Assembly (NCBI GenBank): GCA_020698575.1
Contig: CM036251.1
Coordinates: forward strand, 30,693,288-30,757,287
Direction of reading: 5' to 3'
Origin: Bostrychus sinensis
Lineage: Eukaryota; Chordata; Actinopteri; Gobiiformes; Eleotridae
Length of the DNA: 64,000 nucleotides
This document shows positions 24,801 to 35,998 of the stretch, piece after piece (the stretch's first letter is position 1; each line of letters opens with the position of its first letter). The translations under genes and the position numbers were made by a program. The notes below the pieces were generated by a model. That model searched no databases, had not been told where the DNA came from, and saw nothing but the letters and a program-made list of their open reading frames with translations.

Positions 24801-27800
24801 TACATGGGTGGCACTGTGTAGTTGTGTATGTCTATATTAAGAACAGATCTAAAATTGGCCTTTGTCGTCATGGCTGACCGATGGCCAAAGGGTCAGAGCC
24901 CCTGACCCTAGATGACCAGTATAGGTAGGTTTATGATAAGTGACAAGAGTCTCTCTCTCTGACAGGAGCAAACAACTACAGTGACTGGTACAGTGGCAAA
25001 GGATAACAAGTAGATTTTGTGCATTATATCTGCCTCACCTCATCATCCTCCAAGCTCGTCAGGTCCCAGGCATGTTTCAGATACATCTGTCGCCTTTTCC
25101 AATGCTCCAGAAAACAAGCAGCTACAAAAGATAGAAGAAGAGACAGAATATCAATATGGTTATACAGTAGGTAATTAAGTATAAAACACGTCTCTGCTTT
25201 TCCTCAACAAATATATTTCTGACATGCTACTGACATAAAATTTTTACGATATATACAAAGAAACCAAAACAAATAAATTCAGAAATAAAGTTCTGTGTAA
25301 TAAAATGGATTGACACTGGGAAAAGTATTGAACACATGAAGCAAGGAAGGTGAAAAAAGGCATGGAAAGCCAAACATCTGAAATCTATCAGTGATCAGAA
25401 AGCACTCCTGCCTCTCGTCTGACCGATAAAAAGGTGTCTCTTTACAAATGTGTCACACAGGAAACTTCTTATGTTGGGTAAAAGCTAAGAGCTCTCTTAA
25501 GACCATTGCTTTAACCCTATTGTGGCAAAATATGCTGAGGGGACTGGTTACAGAAGGATTTGTAAAGTCCTGAATGTTCCAGTGAGCTCTGTTTGGGCCA
25601 TAATGTGGAAAGAACATCACTCCATCATAAAGCAGCCATGTCACAAATATATTTGTTCAGAGACAAGTTGACGTGTTCAATTTTACTCGCTGTATGAAAA
25701 ATGTTGAGCTGTAATAGCATAAATGACAGTTAAAATGGTTGATACCCCAGAGAGACATGAAAATAGCAAACAGGACTGTAGCTCCATTGTCAAACAAGTA
25801 TGTGGCTCGCGCCAGAGAGCAGACAGAGCTCAGCTGCCAGTAGTCACACACTCCATCACATAACGGACACATGGTGATGTTCAGCTTGTCATTACATGCC
25901 TCCTGACTGGACAGACACACAAATGATTATTTATATCAAGTTGTTACAACTGAATCACTGAATGATATAATAATAACAACAATAATAATAATAATAATAA
26001 TTTTTATTATTATTATTATGCAATTACCTTGGTATGTTGGAGTCAACGGTGAATATACCGTATAAGAAGACAATGATGCCCAGTACTGAGGGAGGGATGA
26101 GGAGCTGAGTATAAACTCCAAGCCAAGCAAAATACAAACCAATCTGCTCTCCAAAGTATTTTCTGTCAAAACAGGCACAATTACAATTTCTATATTCTCA
26201 TGATCACCGTTTTTACAACTATCTCAACAGAATGCCCCCCAAAAGCCTAATGTGTATTTAGATCACTATTATTATTATTCATGGACATTACAGTTATAAC
26301 TTAAGTTTGACTCAGGCAGTACCTGATCAGATCCACAGGCTGATATTTATGCATGACTCCATAGTTTGCCCATTCCTCATGGAGGAGCTAAAAGACATTT
26401 ACATAAACTTGGGACTTAGGTGAAGTTATTAATATTAAGTTACTATGCGCTTATACATAGTTGTACATTATACATTATTACACAGTAATACAAGTCCAGT
26501 CATCTCACCTGTCTGTCATTCCGTTGATCTTTTCGTCCTTTCCTTGTGAATGAACCCTGAAGAAAACATTACTTTTGAGCAAATAGCTTTTCTTATATGC
26601 GCCAAAATGATTTTTTTTTTACACATACATCATGTAGAGGGAAGGCAGATTCATACACTCCTCGAGCCAATAAGGACTGGATACCTAAAGACCAAAGTTA
26701 AAACAATGTCATAAACAATAGTCATTACAATTGCTATTATCATACAGTAACAACAAATATGCCCTCACCAGTTGTTTGGCAAGTTTGTGTACAGGTTATA
26801 CGTGAAATTATCTCAGCCACCTAAAAAAAGAAAGAATAAAAACAAAGCCTTCAGTAAAGAAAATGTGCTAATACAATAGAAAAATATATGCTTTTGAACT
26901 TACTATTCTGCTGCGTGTGGCATTGTCAAACAGAGTCTCTGTTGACTTGATGTCATATCTGCAACAGATGACACAGTAGTCAGAGCAACTGTATGCGATT
27001 ATTAGTCAAATCAGTTATTGTTAGGGATGGGTATTCTTAAGATTTTACCAATACTACTACTCTTATTGATACTTCTCATCAATCTGGTCTTTTAACGGTG
27101 CGCTTATCAATATTTTTTGTGTGTGCAAAAATCTAATAAATAAAATAAAATTAATTACTGTTTTTAACTTCATACAGCCAAGTAACCCGCTGCCGGGATA
27201 TTTTCCCATGTTTGTCAGTCACGTCTGTCATGCTGGGAGTTATGGGGTTAAACCTTTTTTCATCCACTATATAGGCTACTTTATGTTTGTAATATTTTTT
27301 TTCTAAAATATTAATATAAATCTAAAAAAATCTGAAATTAGTATAATGTAAAAAGAAAAGCTGTAACCTATTCTTATATAGGCTAAATAAATGCATAAAC
27401 TGTGTGTGGTCACAACTGTGTTTCAGGGAACTTTACGAGTGAACTCAGATAAACACTGGGTCTAGTTGGTTCTTATAGGCTAGTTGTTGCACCTGTGGGC
27501 TGCTAGCACACCGTTATCCTACCATCTTTCTGTGTTCTCTGTATTGTTGCGCTATCATGCAGCTCTTGTCCCCGCTGTGCCAGGGCGCAGTGTTGGTGTC
27601 TACTTTGGCAAAGTTGAGCCACACTTTTCCTCTCTCCATCTGTGTGCAGCGTGCGTGGTCGCAGCGCACTATTGTGCGCCAGCCCCGCCCACTCTGCCCC
27701 GCTCACACAGACAGCAGCTGAGAGAACTGCGATATCTCGTCTTTTAAGAGAGGAGCGAAAGTATTCCACGCACGTATTTGCCCACATGGCAGTTACTACT

Positions 27801-30800
27801 CAGTACCATTAAGACTGAATCTTATCGGTCCACCTGGACCATCATGACATGGCACCAGTGCCGTTATAATACCGGGTGGTACCCATCCCTAGTTATTGTG
27901 TAATAGTTTCAGAAATAAACAGTAAGAGGCCATTGTCAATATGCATTAACTCTGTTTATGGTTTTATGAGATCATACTCACAGGTGGAGCTTGTCCCTGA
28001 TAAAGGCGTGTTTGAGTGTTTTGAACCGAATGCGTGTCTCGGGGTCTCTCTGAATCTCCAAATCTGGAATGTCTGGTTGAAACGGTGTGGTGATTTTGGC
28101 CATAATGTAATCCCACATTCCAGCAATGCCTGTTCGCTTCCTCAAGTCACATTTCTGCTCATTAAAAAAACAGTATGTTCTTGTCATTTGTAAATAAACA
28201 CAATATATAGTTAAGTTATATTGTAATATTATCCATTTGGTAACCATATTCAGAGTAACATAAATATATTTTTTTTATTTTATAAAAAACTAAGCCTATT
28301 ATGGAAGCTTTAAGGAAGTGCTGACCTTTCTTACAGCAACTTTAATCTTCTGAAGTTCAGCCTCCCGACTCAGTATGGGCCATGGGATGTGCAGCCGAAT
28401 GAACCTAATGCCATGCGCCCTCTGCACCACAATAAAAAGATTTTAATGATAGAAAACATATTTTGTCCTTAAACAGTAAACCTAAAAAAAAAAATTAATA
28501 AAGACAATATTACACTGTGTAGTTTATCAGTTTACCTTGTTGATGCTTGACCTGAGGAGCCCTCTATAAACCAGTAAGTATGCTCTTATATAGAAAGAAC
28601 TAAATCCTATTAATTCAACACCACGCTCCACCACTAGAAAGTATGGTGTTAAAATGATGCACACTAAACCACCTTGTACATAAGCACTGCCTGCCTGCAA
28701 CTTTATACAAAGTCCTATAATTTTATCATAGGGTTAGCCATCTCCATCTGCAATCAGGATTTCTGTGGAATTAGACATCTGCCTTAAAAGATTGTGGAGA
28801 ATGTAAAGAATGTGTTTAAAAACAGATAAAAAACAATATGTATGAAGAAAACAAGTTTGAATGTAAAACAATGTACTATTAACAGTTTTGCAAATGGATT
28901 ACCTGTAGTTTTTTGCAGTTTAAAAATGAATAATCCAAAGACTTTGGATTTTAATAGAGACTTTACTTTAAAAACTATTTTTGAGTATCCTGCCGCTTAG
29001 ATCATTATTGCCTACCTTTACCTTTACAGTATATAAAATAACAAACATTAGTATGCACACTACCATGTGGCACTACACATACTACTGAACAGTAGACAGC
29101 TTTCCATTAAGGCTCTATAATCTGGCCTTTAGCTTCACACTTGAGCAATGTTAATCCTCAACCAAGTCAGAATCTGTTTTAACATGCAAGCATCTTATAA
29201 CACAAATACAAACAGACCTGAAGACACAAACAAATGAACAGAACAATAATATACTGCTCTAGCCGAAAATCAATATACAATGAATAAGTCCCTCTTTGTG
29301 CATTTAGCCATTAAGACAGCACTAAACTGTGTTTGGTCAAAGGATTCCCTTTAAAGCCATACTGCAGGATGAAGTAAAATTCCCATTCATTTTTCCCATT
29401 GACTTTTTGAAAAATCTGTGTATTAAAAGTTCAACAGCTAGAGGGAGGCTAATCAGCTACGTGGTAACTCATTGCCATAAAACGATTAATTTCGTTACAC
29501 GTTTCAGATACGTATACACGTATCTGAAACTTAATTTCGTTACACGTTTCAGATACGTATACACGTATCTGAAACTTGTCAAAAGGCAGTTACAAAAACA
29601 TTTTACTGAATTTTCAAGTTTTTGTTAATCTTTTAAATAGAAATTAATTGTGTTATCATCATGAGTTACCACATAGCTGATTATCCTCCACTGAGATATT
29701 AAATTCTTAATATACACATTTTTTGAGAAGTCTATGGTAAAAATTAATGGGAAATTTACTTCTGGCACTAGAGGGTGGCGGGCACTGTTGCACTGTTGTA
29801 AAAGGGACTTTCTAGACTTCTACCTGTGAAAGAATCCAGTAATCTAAAGAAATTAAACACCATGGTCACAAATAAGTAAAAGATGAGGTATGCTGAGACA
29901 GTGTTGTAAACTTCATGTACACACCAACATGTTGATGAATGTGAGCTATTAATGTTAAATGTTTTCTGTTTAAAGCCTCATCTTTGGTGGATCTTTACAC
30001 TAGTAGTAGTAGTAGTAGAAGTAGTTTACACATTTATACAACATACGTAGAAGTGCAAGTAACAACGCTTTCAGAGTAATGCTTCCATGTCCAGTTAGCA
30101 CAGTGTCATTGTGAACTCTCAGTATGTGAAGCCCTGCCAAGACATTTAATTTATACATTTTTTAGCTGCTTAGATTTTAATCACCTCTTCAAGTGTTACC
30201 TTAGATAAACATATTTAGAGAGAAGTAGCTTAGTAGGTAGAGCTGTTAGCCCATTAACCAGAAGGTTGGTGGTACAATCCTCATTACCTAGACATTTCAC
30301 CAGCCAAGTGTATGAAAGTGTTACTGTGACTGTTGTGGAGTGTTTGGTTGTGGTCTCTGTCAGTCTGCTCTAAGGGCAGCTAGTGGCTATAGCTGTAGCA
30401 CACCACCGACAAGTGTGAGTGAGGAGTGAATGAATAATGGACTATGGTAAAGCGCTTGAAGAAGATTAAGTTTGGAAAGCACAATATAAATCAAGTCTAT
30501 TAATATTATTATTATTATTATTATTATTATCATAAAGGTAAAAAGACATGTAGCATACTTTTTTCTTTCGGCTTGCTCCCTTTTTCGCTAGAGGTCGCCA
30601 TACCAGACACACAGGTAATTTGGTAGCTTTTTACACCGGATGCCCTTCCTGTCACAACCGTCCACTTACTGTGACTAGGCAATGTGGGTGAAGTGTCTTG
30701 CCCAAGAACACAATGACAGCATGCTCTGTGAGCGAGGTTCAAACTGTCAACACCCCGGTTGGTGGGCGAACGCTTTACCCACCGAGCCACTGTCACTCCC

Positions 30801-31693
30801 TATGAAACATACTTTTTATAACATATTTTTGGTCTAAAATGGCCTTTTGAAATGCCAGTTCTCCAGACAACCTACGTCTGCCAACAGAAATCTACTACAG
30901 CTGACTGTAGTACATTAGACTAGAACACCTGACTAACTACATATACTAGGAAGAAGTAGCAGGTACAACCATCCCAGAATATCACTTTAAAGGATGGACT
31001 GAATCCCACACCTATTTGGCTGCTCTCCAATGACAGGATTTAGAGCCACACCACTTAGGGTTTGACCTACAACTTTCTGCACAATTATAATATCATAATC
31101 ACTTTGAAAGCATTGTGAAGGCAGCCACATACCTCTTTGTCCCGTTCTAACTGCAGCCCAGCTTCCACTAACTGGGCTTCAAACTCCTCTCTCATCAACA
31201 CCTTCTCCTCCTCAGTCAGTTTCTGCTCCTCGATGTCACCCATTGTAGCACATACCTCCCCGGACTCCCCGTCATTATCCATTCTGAAATTGGGTATCGG
31301 TATTGGTAAACTGCCATTGGATGCAATAGACAGACGCGATTTGGATGCTCGTCTTTTTTTGTATTTGTAGCAGAGGACATAGTCAACTTTCCGCTTTCCA
31401 TCTGCAAAATAGAGCCCCGGTCCAAGCTCAATGCCGGACACCTATAAAACATAAGACAGTTTGAAACACATGGGAAGAAGGTCAGTGATAGTAGAAAAAG
31501 TGCTGGAGCTTTGACTGTCAAGCAGTGCTCCAAGTCTATCAAGCACAAGAAGAGAAACAGTTACCAGTGGAGGAGGTTCTTCATGGTTCAGAGCAGTAAT
31601 GGGACCTCCATTAGTGACATCTATCCCGATCCCAGACAAGGACCGGGCCAGTGAAACAAGCGATGATGAGTGATTGGACGGAGACTCACTCAT
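18855..31693 (-). CDS. ano2: Anoctamin-2 (TMEM16B), calcium-activated chloride channel
   Basis: Twenty-five coding exons: 31565-31693, 31133-31441, 28326-28421, 27982-28154, 26904-26958, 26769-26820, 26629-26684, 26509-26556, 26323-26387, 26028-26162, 25746-25906, 25039-25121, 24304-24378, 24107-24160, 23288-23362, 22971-23172, 22291-22402, 22135-22192, 21947-22047, 21560-21723, 21314-21466, 21072-21124, 20517-20695, 20230-20335, 18855-19202. They total 3042 nt, 1013 codons, with all phases consistent (human ANO2 about 1000). Seen: N-terminal ADGKRKVDYVL, EKIGLYFAWLG-type exon 10 (KYFGEQIGLYFAWLGVY), ITMCPLCDGVCDYW, VAFFKGRFSGRPGDYVYVFG, and the calcium-site helices RMEECAPPGCLIELCIQL and NNVIEIRLDA with the acidic residues kept. 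It forms dimeric plasma-membrane channels (family knowledge). ANO2 is chosen over ANO1 because vwf lies next upstream on the same strand, as in human 12p13. Confidence 0.9.
19591..19730 (+). mobile_element. tRNA-type SINE fragment
   Basis: Starts 'ggggcaacagtggtgtagag', with a B-box-like 'ccggctcgaatctt' about 50 nt in, and ends in a poly-A run. It is the same head type as the copies at 42821-42990 and 50791-51033. Lies in the ano2 intron between the exons 20230-20335 and 18855-19202. Confidence 0.5.
25970..26019. repeat. Inverted microsatellite (AAT)n then (ATT)n, short
   Basis: AAT-type repeats run into TTT(ATT)n, the same fold-back design as at 15226-15322. It is in an ano2 intron only about 10 bp from the donor side of the exon 26028-26162. 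Confidence 0.85.
27022..27891. mobile_element. Non-autonomous hAT-type element with 8-bp target duplication
   Basis: Ends are TAGGGATGGGTA and its inverse TACCCATCCCTA. Exact 8-bp direct repeats GTTATTGT flank it (27014-27021 and 27892-27899). An 8-bp duplication with short inverted ends is the hAT signature. About 870 bp, with a GC-richer middle (27560-27720), no transposase frame. It lies in the ano2 intron between exons 27982-28154 and 26904-26958. Confidence 0.8.
29343..29805. mobile_element. Foldback element with about 140-bp inverted arms (ano2 intron)
   Basis: The left arm (about 29343-29495) and the right arm (about 29640-29805) are imperfect inverted copies: 'gaagtaaaattcccattcat' versus inverted 'gaagtaaatttcccattaat', and 'ctaatcagctacgtggtaac' versus inverted 'ataatcagctatgtggtaac'. 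Between the arms sit two tandem palindromes (29501-29575). No coding capacity. It resembles a foldback MITE. Located in the intron between ano2 coding exons 31133-31441 and 28326-28421. Confidence 0.75.
29501..29575. repeat. Tandem pair of perfect 30-bp palindromes
   Basis: Each palindrome has 13-bp arms (GTTTCAGATACGT and its inverse) around a 4-base centre; copies are at 29501-29530 and 29546-29575. They are part of a 45-bp unit duplicated head to tail at the tip of the foldback element. Confidence 0.95.
30218..30535 (+). mobile_element. tRNA-derived SINE
   Basis: The head 'agtagcttagtaggtagag' resembles an A box and 'ggttggtggtacaatcc' a B box, spaced as in a tRNA gene. The body ends 'aaagcacaatataaatcaagt', a common fish SINE tail, followed by (ATT)n. 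In an ano2 intron. Confidence 0.65.
30555..30805 (-). mobile_element. tRNA-type SINE, minus strand
   Basis: Read on the minus strand: 'gtgacagtggctcggtggg', 'tttgaacctcgctcacagag', 'gggcaagacacttcaccc', then 'aaaaagggagcaagcc'. It is the same family as the copy at 50791-51033, which lies on the plus strand in a vwf intron. Confidence 0.6.
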
Positions 31694-32140
31694 TGCTTAA
31701 AGAGGCAGCTGCTCTTTTCCGTTTCATGCCTCTGCTAAGATATAAAAGCACATCATAAACAGATGAAAAACACTTTATCTGTCCACTTATTACAAATTAT
31801 ATCCAGAAATCCAAATTATCCCAGCTGTGCTTGAAAATATTAAAAGCACACAATATGCAAAAACTAAGCATGAAATGGCAATAAAAATAAAAATAAATAA
31901 AACATGCATGCAATGGTCAATTGCTTTTTTCATTTTGGCTGTTTCTGGCGTCACCTCTTAATGTCCAGTCATTCGTATAATAATTTGGCATAGGTTTTAT
32001 GCTAGAGGCCCCCATTTCCATGACCCTCACCATTTATCCAGGGTTTGGACTGGCACAAAGAGTACCCTAGCTTACTTCTTTCCTTTCAGCTATTCTCTTC
32101 AGGGTTCACCTCTTAACATCCTGTGATTTGCACACTAATT

Positions 32141-32545
32141 CAATTTTCAATTCAATTTTATTTATAAAGCCCAATATCACAACAGCCTCAAATCAAAGGG
32201 CTTTACAAAAAATTGTCAAACAACCATACATAAAACACACAATCGGACATAAGCAATAATTACACTAAAGTCAACAGTACCAGGACACCCCCAGTCCTTA
32301 GACCCTCCTTCTCAGTAAGGAAAAACTCTCAAAAACATTCTGGAGACAACATCACATTGAAGGATAGATCCTCTCCCAGGACGAACAGGCTATAAATGTG
32401 TCTAGGACTGTTAAAAAAGTCCATGGTCTGTAAGGATGCAGCACATGGTCCTCATTCAGACAGGAGAGTTGGGGTGAGATAGGGGTCTGGGAAGTCCATA
32501 GGAGGTGAGGTTGAGGGCTCACAGGTCAGGACAGGAATTTGGCAT
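32141..32545. repeat. Fish interspersed repeat ('tttatttataaagcccaat' type)
   Basis: Contains 'caattttatttataaagccc', 'caaagggctttacaa', 'ccccagtccttagaccctcc' and 'aaggaaaaactctc', the order seen in a widespread teleost dispersed repeat. Non-coding, in the 5' intron of ano2. Confidence 0.55.
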
Positions 32546-33131
32546 AGGTTCTATGTTGGAAGCCTCTACTTATGCAGCCATCTCCATTTATCCAGACTTT
32601 GGACTAGCACAAAAAGAAAACTAGCACAAAGCTTTTGATCCTCTCTCAAAGGACTGATCAGATTGTGTCTACTAACTCATTTCACTCATGCTTCTATGTT
32701 ATTATGTAAGTTACAACTCTGATTGGTAAACTGATTTGACAATATTGTGCAGCTTTTACTGGACATGGTTGCTTTAAATTGGCAGGCATGTCTCTGGCAT
32801 AATGTTCCCCTTTGACTTCAATCACAGCAGCACAGATGAAACAATTTGGTCCCACAATGAAATCATCTTGGACAAAAAAACACAGTATATCATAGACATA
32901 GTCTGATCCAATATCAAAACTTGTCATACTAAACTGTATTCAATATAACTCTGAAGGATTTACAGGTCAGGCCCTGTACATACAGTATACACAAACACAC
33001 CTCTTTAAGCCTATCCACACATGGGTTTGTTGACATCAAGCCAAAATAGAAATGGAGAAAATGTTGCCTGCAGTTCAAAAGTTCAAATTACAATGTTTAC
33101 TACTGTATCAGATTATAACAGCATAAACATG

Positions 33132-33132
<1 letters not shown>

Positions 33133-33168
<36 letters not shown>

Positions 33169-33170
33169 GT
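33133..33170. repeat. (ACT)n microsatellite
   Basis: About 12 tandem 'act' units in the first ano2 intron. Confidence 0.9.
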
Positions 33171-34866
33171 GAACACTGCTTTGTTTTTCAGGAGCAATGC
33201 GTCTTGTTAATGCTTTGATAACTTCTATATTCTATTCAACATTTCTACTGAATTGAAACTATAAACTCAACTCAAAATAGTTACACTGTGTCACTACTAT
33301 TTCCAGTCCATAGCCCATTGTCTACAGAATTAAATATTATATATTGGTAACTAGGGCAATATGACCAAAAATGTATATCCCAGTGTTCTTCAAAATTATG
33401 ATGATATATTATCTTCATTGTGTTCAGTAACAACGCTTATGATTTATGATGTCTTTGCAAACAAACAATCCATGCAAAATGTATATCTAGTCAAGATAAA
33501 ATAAAATATACAAATATTCAAATATGTAATTTTCAGGGGTTGTACAAACGTTTCTCGGGAAAAGCACTCCTACATCTTTTAGTTCTGCACAAACCATTTC
33601 CCCTTTTTTCAGCAGCATCAGGGTTTTCCCGAAATTGTTTTATACCACATTTGGTATAAAACGGCACATTGCCAGCCCTAAATGGATTTGTCCCATGAGT
33701 GAAAATGTCAGGACAGGATCTCTCATACTTGCTGTTGAGTTATGTGACCTGAGAGCATGGAAATAATATTTTTAAATAAAAGCACATAGAATGATTAATG
33801 CACATTATAATTAATTACTATGCTAATTAAAAGTGTTCTGTTGTCCATAACTTTATAAGACCATTTAAATATAGCCTAATTAAATATAAGGCGGAGTTCA
33901 GAACTATAGTTTTGGCGCTATATTTTTGCTCCTAGCTTTCAAGTTATGACACTTCCTATTGCACATTGTATTGCTATTTCCTGCAACAGAGGTGTTTTAA
34001 TAACGATATTTTTCCCAACTCCTTGTAAACTTACATAAAATTGGCCTTCTGAATTTTAGCCTTGTTTGCATTTCTAAATGTCATGTCCGGCATACAGCTA
34101 GCCTACTGTAATGCTAAGCTAATAGTCAACAGGTTAGAGCTAACGTTACCTACATTTCCATAAGGATTGTTTATTGAAATAACAATTGTAAACTTTATAA
34201 TAATTTTGCACCTGCCCGACCTTCCTGCAGCCTACCTGTCCTTGCTAAGGCGGACACTAGCGGTCTGCTAATAAAAGAGAGGAGTGCATACAGCGCGGGG
34301 CTTAAGGCTGTAAGCCTGCTGACAACACCGCCACAGGGGTCAGGAGCACGGGTCAGGAGTACCCTCACAGCCGGGCAGAGGGCCTTATTTAGTGAGTCCT
34401 AGAGGAGATTACACATTGCTAATTTTAACAACAGCCTGTTTTGTTTAAATGTCTTAGAGAAAAATTAACATAACTCAAACGAGGATGATTTGCATGATAT
34501 GAAAAAATAGCATACATTTAAAAGCGCTCTAACAACTTTCACAAAGCTAAAATCTTCAAGGGCACATGGTACATCAAACTAATTGATTTCCATTTCGACT
34601 AATTAATCCCCAGACAGGTGTCATGAGCCGCTTATTCGACAAATACTGTTGAATGAAATGCACTGGAAGCGCAGATGGTCGGATGGAAAAGTATCTGTGC
34701 CAGTAATAATCATCAAATGCTGTGCTAGCAAAAAAAGCATCTTCAATCAATTTTAAACTTCTGTATGAATAAATATTGCACGTTTCATCTGCGTTGCTGA
34801 AGAGAAACTATGTAGATAAATCCCTCTGCAGACTTTAGTAGATGTAAAAGTAAAATGTTGACTCAC

Positions 34867-35050
34867 CAGTGCTCTTGAGGATGAGTTTTCTCAGAAGTGG
34901 ACGGTAAGACGCTGCTGGAGGCGCACAAAGAGACGGTGACCAATCCGAGCGCGTCCCCGTGAGCCTGGATTAGTGCGCGCCGTGGGCAGAGCAGCTAATT
35001 CCCTGACTGTTCCACACCGAGGCCTCTGCAGGGAGGAAACTGCTGCTGCT
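34867..35050 (-). promoter_or_regulatory. ano2: Non-coding first exon and promoter area of ano2
   Basis: On the minus strand ..CTCAAGAGCACTG is followed by GTGAGTC, a strong donor (34865-34866). The first coding exon of ano2 has an acceptor at 31735-31736, so a leader exon is expected. The 34870-35110 stretch is the most CpG-rich part of this spacer (several cgcgc and gcgcac runs), consistent with a promoter. A short upstream ATG (in 'ggcATGaaacgg' just after the acceptor) overlaps the main ATG out of frame. The transcription start is not defined. Confidence 0.45.
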
Positions 35051-35212
35051 GCGCACCGCTATCACCTGTGAGAGCTGTGTGGACGCACGGCGCGCATTAA
35101 AGGGAAACGCGCACGCTTGTTTTAAACGTTGCATTATGTGATTTGTGTGTGAATTTTTTTTTATTTGAATTCCATATTACATACTTTGGATATAGAGTAG
35201 CTTTTGACCATA

Positions 35213-35555
35213 ATTGAAAGAAGGAGCTGAGCCAAAAGGCAAAGCTCTCTATTTACCAGTCAATCTATGCTCCTACTCTCACCTATGGTCATGAGCTTTG
35301 GGTCGTGATTGAAAGGACAAAATCTCAGATACAAGCAGCCGAAATGAGTTTCCTCTGCAGGGTGACTGGGCGGTGCCTTAGAGATAGGATGATGAGATTA
35401 TTCACCCGAGAAGAGCTCAGAGTAGAGCTGCTGCTCCTTGACATTGAGAGGAGCTGGCTCTGACATCTTATTTGGATACTTCCTGGATGCCTCCCTGGGG
35501 AGGTGTTCAGGACATGTCCCATCAGTAGGATGTCCCAGAGAAGCATTTTTATCTA
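35213..35555 (+). mobile_element. 3' end of a fish LINE (L2/Rex-like ORF2 tail)
   Basis: The plus strand reads 'ggagctgagccaaaaggcaaagctctct', then encodes YGHELWVVIER, QIQAAEMSFLCRVTGR and REELRVEL, the region that follows reverse transcriptase in many teleost non-LTR elements, and ends 'gaggtgttcaggacatgtccc'. It is 5'-truncated and has a premature stop. It lies between the ano2 first exon and the vwf 3' UTR. Confidence 0.65.
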
Positions 35556-35998
35556 GTAACCTAAAAATATGGATCCTGAAAATATTTATAAGCTACTGTA
35601 TGGTTTAATATATTTAAGAGATGACACTCATCTGTTTCTAACTTGTCTTTAGTAGATAAATGGGTATACATGCTGAACAGTTACCTTGTGTATTGTTACA
35701 TTGTGATAGTGTAGTCATAGTTTGTATATTGTTATTATTATATTAAATTAAATTATAATAAATTTGTTTTATGCATTGTTTAATTTTTCAATAAAAAAAA
35801 ACATCAAAGACATGAATATTTTCAAACATTTTTATTATTTTTCAATGATCTGGATGGTTTTATCTTGATACAGTTGCAACTGAAAAATGTAAAATAATAT
35901 TTGACAGGAAAAAAAAACTGGTTTTATAACGTGATGTATAAGTAAAACTGTAGTACTGGATATAATCTCATGTGCAGTTGATGTGTCTTCTATAGTTT
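35556..35998. other. vwf 3' flank and 3' UTR
   Basis: AT-rich, non-coding. An AATAAA signal for vwf (plus TTTATT at 35831-35836) lies about 163 bp past the stop codon. Nothing else was recognised. Confidence 0.5.
35831..35836 (-). promoter_or_regulatory. Polyadenylation signal AATAAA (vwf)
   Basis: First canonical AATAAA on the minus strand after the vwf TAA at 35999-36001. Confidence 0.5.

Noticed and set aside
24542..24877. 111-aa plus-strand frame in an ano2 intron
   Set aside because: Low-complexity start, no known domain, between well-defined ano2 exons on the other strand.
27484..27787. Overlapping 87-aa and 94-aa frames in the GC-rich block
   Set aside because: They lie inside the non-autonomous hAT element and show no protein similarity I recognise.
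28536..28563. Possible 28-nt ano2 microexon (TTTATAG acceptor, GTAAAC donor) between coding exons 31133-31441 and 28326-28421
   Set aside because: Its length is not a multiple of three, and the flanking exons already join in phase with good homology (..ERDKE + RAHGIRF).
29501..29575. Palindromic tandem repeat as a CRISPR array
   Set aside because: Only two units with a conserved 15-bp spacer-like part, inside a foldback element in a vertebrate intron.
30218..30290. Functional tRNA gene (A- and B-box-like sequence)
   Set aside because: No cloverleaf can be formed with paired acceptor stem, and it continues into a SINE body and tail.
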